From NCBI GenBank assembly GCA_023525975.1, contig CM042032.1, positions 77,956,260 through 78,020,259 on the forward strand: 64,000 nt of DNA, in the 5' to 3' direction. A program made the position numbers and the translations under genes. Source of the stretch: Smallanthus sonchifolius. Its lineage: Eukaryota; Streptophyta; Magnoliopsida; Asterales; Asteraceae. Shown here one piece after another: positions 56,531-64,000 of this stretch. The notes beneath the pieces were generated by a model. It was given only the letters and a program-made list of their open reading frames with translations, was not told the origin of the DNA and did no database searches. Numbering within the stretch: the first letter of the stretch is position 1; every line of letters begins with the position of its first letter.

Positions 56531-59500
56531 GACTTTAAAATTAGAAATATGTGCTCATAAACAGAAAGCAAATACGTCTACGATTCTACAAACAACATAA
56601 ACATGTTAAAAAAAATTATGGATTTTTCCATTCTAGACAAAAAAAATGTGTTTTTTTCTCAGCACATAACTGTCATTGTAACTTGTAGGTAACTCACGCT
56701 TTAATCTATATCGACTATTGAGGTTTAAAAAAAGTTAATTTTATACATCTTTTATATTAAAAAAATAACATAATAATTAAGGACTCATTTTGTCTAGGTT
56801 TGTTAATAAGATTTTGTAATCAATTTCTTATAATAAATATATAAATTGTCATCCCTTAGTGTTAAAAAATATTTAAATTTTAAATAATTATAAAAAATAT
56901 TACATCTCACGTTGATGAATGAAGAAAATGATAATAAAAAAATGCTACATATGCTCTCATCCTACATTGTGGAGGAAGAAAGGAGTGTCTCTCTCTCTTT
57001 CTCCTCTGCTAGAGATTGTCAAAAGAATTTGAACTTAGGGAAAAACACAAAACCCAAAATATTTAAGACAAGTATTAGGACAGGTTTTCGGGTATGGTAC
57101 CGAGTATTTGATTAGTTTAAATTTTTTACGGTTTTCGAACTTGTATGATATTAGGTTATACCCACCCAATTACCCTAACTCGTTTACCCACATCGATATC
57201 TATTATATTAATATATTATAATTTTAAAAAAATGTAATAATTGATTTATTGAAGTTATAGAATTGAAATTATTATAATTATAGAACTGTTAGACATATGG
57301 ATGGGTATTTGACATTTCAAGTTGGTTTATGAGGGGAGTTTAAGATCGGATTTCAGGTAATAAGCATTTTAATGTGTAATTTTTAACTACATAAGATCAT
57401 AAAGACGTACACCCCTCGTGGGTATACCTGCAAACCCAGATGTGTGATAAGTAACGGCACTTGAGGGGTACGAGACACAGTTTTATAATTGAGTATGGGT
57501 CTAATATTATCAAAACCTGTCTCATACCCCGTCTATTAAGCATCTATGCCATGATCATCTCTAACTTTCTAAACCACGCATTTTTGTACTCTCTTTATTT
57601 ATCTTTTTCAATATGCTAAACAAAAACCTAAAATCATATTCTAAACAAAAACCTAAACTCATAGAAGCTTCTTTTGAAAGACGAAGAAGATAATGTTATA
57701 TCCGACATTTAACATTTGATCAAACAGTTAAGTGTTGGACGTTAGTGAGATCTATGGTGATTTGATCATCAATCTTTGTTGATGTATTTTCGCGTATAAA
57801 GGTGTTGTATTTTCTGTTAATTTGTTGATAAAAAAAATAGAAACTTATACTAACATGAAGATGAAATTCACAATTTTTGTTGATAAACATTTGGTGTATT
57901 TATTTCTTTTAACTTTTTAAATTACACCCGATCACCTATACATGTATGATGTATCCTATGAAGTCACATCATGGATATATGTGTTTTCACTAAATTTCTA
58001 AGGATGAGATATGTCATATGTGAATGGTATCCTAAACTATGTTGATTTGTTAGGTATTTATGGATGTCTTTATAGAAGAATTAGGTTATGATGAAGACAA
58101 AATGATTTATTACCATTTAGATTATAAACTTCAAGCTCTAAAAGATGTTCAAATGTCCTCAATTTAGGTGAAATTGAATGCTTCTCAAATATGATAGTTA
58201 TCTCCATATACTTATTGCTTGATTTTCTCCTCGTTTCATTCATTACAATCATTTCAAATGTTCTTCAAATGATTCCAACGATTTCTTATAATAAACTCAC
58301 GATTATCATCCATTTCATCGATTTGTTGAAGTTTCACGATTCCAGCAATTCTTTTACAACGATTCTTCGTTGGTATTCTTGTGCATCAATTCTTCGTTGT
58401 TATTCTTCTATAACGATTCTTCGTTGTTCTATATCTCTTTGAAGATTTTGAAAAAAAAAGTCGATTGTGTGTATTTCTTCAAGACTCAAGAAAATTCTCA
58501 TTCTGCATTACATAATCCATCGATTTCTTCAATACATTACATTTTTTTTGTATGTGAGCATTGTTAAATTAAGGTTTCTTTTTCCCTTTTTTTATTGTTT
58601 TGTTTTGTTTTAACAATTGATTGGTAGAATTTCATAATGAATTGTTCATTACATATATGTTACATTATGTAATCTTGTTATTATATATATATACTTATAT
58701 TATTACATATATATATATAACTCTGATATTACATATATGTAAGTGGTAAACTTACACAAGTGTATATTTTTTTTTAATATATGAAGACATGTGTAAATGG
58801 TAAACACTTACATGTGTAAGTGGTAAACGTACACAAGTGTATATTTTTTTTAATATATGAAGACATGTAAATTTACATATATAAATTCATTTTTTTATGT
58901 TGTATTCTAACAATAAAAATAGTAAAAACAAAAAAAATGGGTTTGATTGGATTTTTGACGAGTTCTCGCGAATTCTCAAAATATTTAGGAGTTCTCAAAT
59001 GATCCATTCCCTACTTCTATAATTACACACACACACACACATATATATATATAACTCTGATATTACATATATGTAATTCTTTTACACATATGTAACATAT
59101 CTACTTCGTCTTTTTAATCAGCCAAAAATCGTTTTCCCAACAATCGTCTAGCAATGTTTCTAGGGTTTCTTCTTGCTCATTTCTGAACCCAAGAAATGTT
59201 TTTCCCTATATTATCCCTCATTGCCGAAACTAAGTCATATATCTTTTAAACAATTAAACAAATATCATCGATTAATTATAGTCATTGATTAACCACAATT
59301 AATTATTAGGAGTTTTCAAAAGTAAAAAAAAATGTTGAATTTTTCAATATCATTTTGAAGATTGAGAGAGGGGGATGGGGTTAATTAAAAAACAACTCTA
59401 CACAAATTTTTATTCAAAAGTTTTTGGTTTGGTTTTATTTATCATAGAATTAACCTTTTGAATATATTAGGACAATGGTGACCAGTTCATAAGGACACAA

Positions 59501-60647
59501 ACCTAATTTTTTGGCAGGGTTCTGCTTTGATAAAGGACGTTGGTCCATTGTTGTGGTACATGGTTTCAAGTAAACCAATGGCTGTGTTTTAAGATATTTT
59601 TTAACTGATCGAGATCTTTTTGGAACTGTCAAATCATGTTTAATTTTCAATATTTTAAAAAATAATTTTAAATATCTCGAATGATGTTACGAAAGCTTAT
59701 TGGTTTCTTAATTGAAGAATTATTTTCTAACTTCTATTACAAATTTTTTGTTGCCCATCCCTTTCAACTCTGTTCTAGATGATTTGATATACCATCGTAA
59801 TTAATAACACAAGTACACAGTATAAAAAAATAATAATAATAAAGTTTTCTAAGTGTTACATTGAATTTGCTTAAACCTGTTTATGTTGATGATCAGCTTT
59901 TCATTCTAGAGGTGTTACATATTTGGTTTCATATCAATTAAACCAAAACCGTTTAAAACCAAACTAAATTACAGATTTGGTTTTTAGTTTGGTTTACGCT
60001 TTGATTTTCAGTTCTAGAATACTCAATTCTGTTAAAACCAAGAAACCCGAATGATACAGAGCGAAAGCAAGAAATAAACGGAGAAATGATTTCTCAAATA
60101 AAAATTGATTGAAAACTGAATGAGAAGCTATTACATGAGTGCCCTTAAATATGAGAATTCCAAATTTGGCGGCTTTGCCAAAATTTTGAAAATAAACGCG
60201 CAAATTTCATCAATCAAAGATTTACTCATTTTGGACTAAAAAAAGAAAGCATTGAATTTGGGTAAAATCACTGATTTTTTAAATCGGAGTCCTTAATGAT
60301 TGACTCTGGGTCAGACGGTTGGGTAACCGCCGTAGATTTTTGCCATATGATTCGTCTCGTCGATACATTTTCTGTCCATTGGTTATGGGCCATGTAACTC
60401 CACTTATAGCCCAAGTTATGTTCTTTTAAAGTTTGACCCTTTTTACCCTATTTTCCCTTATCCAACTGGTCTAAATAAGAGTATGACAACTCTTGTATCA
60501 GCTCCTCATCACCAAATTACACGTATTGGGCTATAAATTTCCCTATTTGTATTTCCCAATAAACATTTAGCCCAATACAAAAACGTTCCGAAATCCAAAT
60601 GGTACCAAATTAGATTAAGGTTTTGTGGGAGTTATCAAAATTGTTGT
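56531..60647. other. AT-rich intergenic DNA with simple repeats
   Basis: No gene is supported in these 4 kb. It holds a local duplication (about 58739-58792 and 58816-58868, period 77 bp), a dispersed ATAACTCTGATATTACATAT (about 58717 and 59052) and an (AC)n/(AT)n tract (about 59027-59052). Confidence 0.6.
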
Positions 60648-60662
60648 AACTAATCTTTTTTT

Positions 60663-60872
60663 GTTGGTCATTTGGTGAAATGGTAGCCCCAAGACTTCCT
60701 ATAGTGGAAGTCTTGGGTTCGAATCCTGGCCACAGCAAAAAAGGGGTCTGTGGCCAGGTCAGAAGGTTTACCCAATTGGGGGTTCCTCCTGTGGTGGGTT
60801 GCACTGGATGTTCTAGGTGTTGCCCCGGGGAAACCCAATTATTCTAGAATATCTGGGTGTTGCCGTTAAAAA
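60663..60872 (+). mobile_element. tRNA-derived SINE, copy 1
   Basis: A 210-bp element flanked by 15-bp target duplications AACTAATCTTTTTTT (60648-60662) and AACTAATTTTTTTTT (60873-60887), one mismatch. It has a perfect A box TGGTGAAATGG (60673-60683) and B box GGTTCGAATCC (60716-60726), the internal RNA polymerase III promoter of tRNA-like SINEs. A tRNA-unrelated body (GGGGTTCCTCCTGTGGTGGG) and a TTGCCGTTAAAAAA end follow. It would be transcribed by Pol III and mobilised by a LINE. Confidence 0.9.
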
Positions 60873-60887
60873 AACTAATTTTTTTTT

Positions 60888-61625
60888 AGAAGTACACTTG
60901 GTGATGCATTCATAATAAACCAGCACCCACATCATGAACTCCAAAAGAGTAATCAATTGGAACATGTATTGATCAAGAAAGATTCTTGCAAAACTTCACT
61001 TCAAGAGAATACTTCTATTTTTAGTGGTGATAATGGATCAAGAATTAAGCTATCTAAAAACTGTCATACATGGAACAAGTGTCCACATAAATTGGACACT
61101 TCACTTCCTAAAAAGATCCATCCATCCATCCATCTCATCTATTGCCTTGGTACTTGCATTGACTATGTAGTCAATTGATTGGTTCCCAGTTTGGTGGCTG
61201 TTTTCAAGTTGCTTCTGTAGCTGATAACTGTTCAAACAGGTTGTGCCTGTAGACATGAAAGTGTTGTACCATTATGCCTACATAGTGTTTGATGAAATGT
61301 CTCTATGAAAATGTTCCATTGTTTCTGTTTTCAGTCCCACTTATTGTGTCTTCAATTCTTTTAGTTGATGGAATTTTTTCTTTAATTTCATCTACAGTCG
61401 TCTAATTATTGTTTTAAGTGAACTTAATTCTAATTCTAGTTTTAGTTTCAAAAATTATAGGAACCAATGTGGCGGAGAGTTTCTTTAAACTTAATACAAA
61501 GGATGGTGAGCGAAGGGCTAAAAACACCCATAAACGCGATTAATGAGCTGTCATATCAGATTTACACAAATTTTTAAAAAACATTTATTTTCTCTTCAAC
61601 CATACAAATATTCTTACATTCTTAC
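60888..61625. other. Intergenic DNA, nothing supported
   Basis: A frame at 60957-61178 has no family features. Nothing else stands out. Confidence 0.6.
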
Positions 61626-61633
61626 ATCATCAC

Positions 61634-62649
61634 TAGAGGTGCATAAACCGGATTTTTTTCGGATCCGGATCCGTCAAACTTGGTCAACAACCGGACACGT
61701 TGGAACCGGTTCCGGATCGGATCCGGTTAAGGAAGTGGAGAGTTGGAACCTATTGGGACCGGACCGGATATACGGAACCGGACCGGACAAAAAAACAGTT
61801 CCACCGGATTTTTTTTAAAAAAAATTATTTTTAAAAAAAATTAACAAAGATACACTATAAAATACATGTTTTATTTATTTTCTATATTTTTTTAAGTGAT
61901 TAAACAATAGTTCGTACAAAAAAATTACAAAAAACATAATTGAATCACAAAATATATATTATTTATTATGACTCGTTATTCGTCGTCTACTCGTCTTAGT
62001 CTTCGTAACATCGGTTTTCAATCTTCTTCGCTTGAGATACGTTGGACTTCATCATAAGCTTGTTCTTCTTCAGAAAGTGGATTCGCCGCCCCTTGTTCTA
62101 CTTCGAATTCGTGTATTTCTTGTTCAATGTCAAGCTCGCCTTCCAGTTTTGCAACATGTTGTACACGTTCGGCGCCATCCAAATGGCCCTTCAAGCAAAT
62201 ACACATCTCCATAGATTCAGGTGTAAGCCTCGTTCTTCGAATAAATAAAATCATGCCACTAAGAGAAAAAGCAGATTCCGAAGCTACCGTGGAAGCTTGG
62301 ACGGTTAGTAGGTCACGGGCCATTGCGGCTAGAGCGTTTTTGAGTTTTGAGAGCTAGAATGTTGTTGTGAACTAACCCATACCCCCAATATCTATTTATA
62401 CTTAGTTTCAAGCCTCAAACACCAAAAAAATACAAAAAAGGCCATATAACGGTTATATAGCCTTTTTTTTTGCCTCAACGGCTAGAACCGGTTCCAAAAT
62501 GTTCGATTTTGTCCGATTTTTATCCGGTTCGCAAAAAACCCACTAACCAGTTCTGAAAATGTCCGGACCGGTTCCAAAATGTCCGGTTCTAGCCGGATCC
62601 GATTTCGGATAATCCTTCGGATCGGATCCGGATCCTTTGTGCACCTCTA
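61634..62649 (-). mobile_element. hAT transposon, deletion derivative
   Basis: Terminal inverted repeats TAGAGGTGCA (61634 on) and TGCACCTCTA (to 62649) are flanked by a perfect 8-bp duplication ATCATCAC (61626-61633 and 62650-62657), the hAT signature. Both subterminal regions are crowded with palindromic CCGGATCCGG and GGAACCGGTTCC motifs (61653-61805 and about 62480-62640), likely transposase-binding sites. Only the C-terminus of the transposase remains (62018-62341, minus), so the element is non-autonomous. Confidence 0.9.
62018..62341 (-). pseudogene. hAT transposase C-terminal dimerisation fragment
   Basis: The open frame reads ARDLLTVQASTVASESAFSL and then RRTRLTPESMEMCICLKGHL, the hallmark of the plant hAT C-terminal dimerisation domain, with an acidic tail ending SSEED. 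The ATG at 62323 is internal to the original protein. Upstream coding sequence (the zinc finger and DDE core) has been deleted and replaced by subterminal DNA. Confidence 0.88.
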
Positions 62650-62657
62650 ATCATCAC

Positions 62658-63033
62658 CACGCTTTACATTTGTTTTTTGATAATCAAGTTCTTTTTATAA
62701 TAAATCCATTTTTTTATTTTCATATTATTTAAATTAATAGAATCTATATAAATTTTATAAAATTGAAAGGACATTTAAAAACTTGAAATTAATAATATTA
62801 AACAATACATAAATTAGAAATTACAAACAACAAGTATTACATAAATTAGAAATTACAAAGATTAACTACTCTTATTCATGTTATATTTAGCCCTAATCAT
62901 AGCACACATTTCTTCATCCCGTGTGACAGGAACCAAGTGGCTTGTATCACGGAAGAGTAATTTTTTTTCCTTTCAGTTCAATGTAAGTCTTCATTTGATT
63001 TTTGAGAGTTTCTTCACTTCCGATTGCTTTTGT
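62658..63033. other. AT-rich DNA, nothing supported
   Basis: Weak duplicated ACATAAATTAGAAATTACAAA occurs at about 62809 and 62842. There is no gene beyond the downstream part of the relic at 63034-63940. Confidence 0.5.
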
Positions 63034-63940
63034 TTACTGTTTAAATGTGTTGGTTAATTCCTCAATGAGCTCGGCTTTGCTTTTTTCGAGAGATGATTTC
63101 GTCTTCGTCTTAACCTTTTCCTCCCCGATGGACTGGTTAGGGGGTTGAATATATTCCACAATCCTCAACCGACAGAGGATTATCGTCGTTGAGGTCGAAA
63201 GGAGTAGTGTGCGCGTCGGAAGAGGATGTGGTGTAGACGTGTAGTCCCCCGTACTAGATGTGTTTGTTCTTTTGGGTGCTTGTGTACCGTATATACTAGT
63301 TGGTCCCGCCCACTTCGGGTGGTCTTTCACAATGTACCACACGTGTTTGTACATTTTTTTTTAACAGCTAACACCTAGATATTCTAGGATAATTGGGTTT
63401 TCTCGGGGCAACACATAGAACATCCAGGGCAGCTCACCACAGGAGGAACCCTCCAACTGGGTAAACCCCCTGACCTTGCCACAAACCCCTTTTTGCTGTT
63501 GCTAGGATTCGAACCCAAGACCTCCACTATGGGAAGTATTGGGGCTACCATTGCACCAAATGGCCAACGGTACGTGCTTGTACATAAGCGATTGTTTTTG
63601 TTCATTTGTGGAATCCGCGATGACTCCTCCCTAGCTGATGTTATAACTTGGTCATTAGACTAACCACTTTTTTCTTTGAGATCTTGTACATGTTTAAAGT
63701 TCTTTGAATCTGTTCACCTTATCTTGATCATATGGCAATGCAATCGTAAGTTGTGAGCGTTCCTTTCCACACCAGAATTTTCTCCTCGCATGAAATATTC
63801 TTCTACCAGCATCTACAAAGAAGTGGAGTTTTGGTTGTTCTCCACATTTGGATCTTCGGATATATGTATATACACCTGCGCAAGTAGAACCTCGTCACCT
63901 ACGGTCCATTTTTGTCGTTTCACGGGAATCTTTTCCTTTG
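63034..63940 (-). pseudogene. Myb/SANT-like PIF/Harbinger ORF1-type protein, split by a SINE
   Basis: On the minus strand, RQKWTVGDEVLLAQVYIHIS and DPNVENNQN (about 63925-63815) resemble the Myb/SANT-like domain of plant PIF/Harbinger ORF1 and NAM-associated proteins. A TAG replaces an expected Trp just after. Further along, a stop near 63636 precedes VIADSTNEQKQSL (63615-63586 region), which is colinear across the SINE with MYKHVWYIVKDHPKWAGP. Then PKRTNTSSTGDYTS and a C-terminal coiled segment (KSKAELIEELTNTFKQ) end at 63034. The SINE at 63355-63571 duplicated the codons it entered. In intact elements the protein pairs with the DDE transposase. Confidence 0.68.
63355..63571 (-). mobile_element. 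tRNA-derived SINE, copy 2
   Basis: The same family as 60663-60872 on the opposite strand. A box TGGTGCAATGG (63548-63558) and B box GGTTCGAATCC (63505-63515), both on minus, with the shared body (AGGGTTCCTCCTGTGGTGAG). Target duplications ACGTGTTTGTACAT (63341-63354) and ACGTGCTTGTACAT (63572-63585) differ at one base. It interrupts the Myb/SANT-like frame. Confidence 0.9.
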
Positions 63941-64000
63941 TCGATGACGCAACAGATTTGCCCTTATTTTTTTAGCAGTTTTGAGCTTCGGGGAAGGAGA
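63941..64000. other. Window edge
   Basis: Probably continues the upstream part of the Myb/SANT-like relic. Too short to call. Confidence 0.4.

Noticed and set aside
60673..60726. Possible tRNA gene (perfect A and B boxes)
   Set aside because: There is no cloverleaf with a paired acceptor stem. The unit has a long unrelated body, target duplications and a second copy, so it is a SINE.

Overview
Eukaryotic nuclear DNA, almost certainly from a eudicot flowering plant. The evidence is AT-rich intergenic DNA, spliceosomal introns, a euAP2 gene with a miR172 target site, and plant-type Ty1/copia, Ty3/gypsy, Helitron, MULE, hAT, PIF/Harbinger, TRIM and SINE elements. Asteraceae is my guess from the general look of the repeats and is weakly supported. 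I see no prokaryotic features, no rRNA and no genuine tRNA gene. LAYOUT. 1-544: AT-rich DNA with a GAGCC-rich repeat. 545-5595: a decayed Ty1/copia element with 314-bp LTRs. 6628-9755 (minus): the only intact host gene I can support, an APETALA2-like transcription factor with 10 coding exons (463 aa), two AP2 domains, EAR-type motifs and a miR172 site. 10897-12276: a MULE-like element with 9-bp target duplications. About 12600-13225: a fold-back element. 14295-15114: a small Helitron carrying a captured coding fragment. 16640-16939: a Tourist-type MITE. 17515-43135: a nested complex. The outer element is a minus-strand gag-only LTR retrotransposon (LTRs 17515-18380 plus 39146-39798, and 41277-43135). 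Its 3' LTR was split by a 20.8-kb block (18381-39140) of three Tat-like Ty3/gypsy copies joined head to tail and sharing LTRs, flanked by a 5-bp target duplication. 44254-45675: a TRIM-like element with TA...CA ends. About 45990-47270: a gypsy RNase H/integrase relic. 49617-51493: a solo LTR of the same family as the outer element. 51648-53637: a PIF/Harbinger relic. 54656-54972: a 184-bp-period duplication of a SINE-like sequence. 54973-56525: another solo LTR. 60663-60872 and 63355-63571: two tRNA-derived SINEs in opposite orientation. 61634-62649: a hAT deletion derivative. 63034-63940 (minus): a Myb/SANT-like transposon ORF relic split by the second SINE. MOST UNUSUAL SIGNAL. The long LTRs contain tandem arrays of short hairpins. 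One is a 39-bp-period array whose 7-bp stems differ between units by matched changes on both arms (GGC/GCC, GAT/ATC, GGT/ACC, AGT/ACT). A second array has CTCGCG-TAC-CGCGAG stems, one unit of which carries a matched pair of changes. An unrelated solo LTR has four perfect 8 to 10-bp hairpins of another sequence. Pairing is conserved while sequence is not, so the fold itself, or palindrome-correcting mutation, is being maintained. HOW IT FITS TOGETHER. Apart from AP2 the window is a repeat graveyard. Shared stop codons, templated filler at deletion joints and an exact 364-bp tandem duplication show that recombination and end-joining reshaped the gypsy cluster after it had lost coding function.
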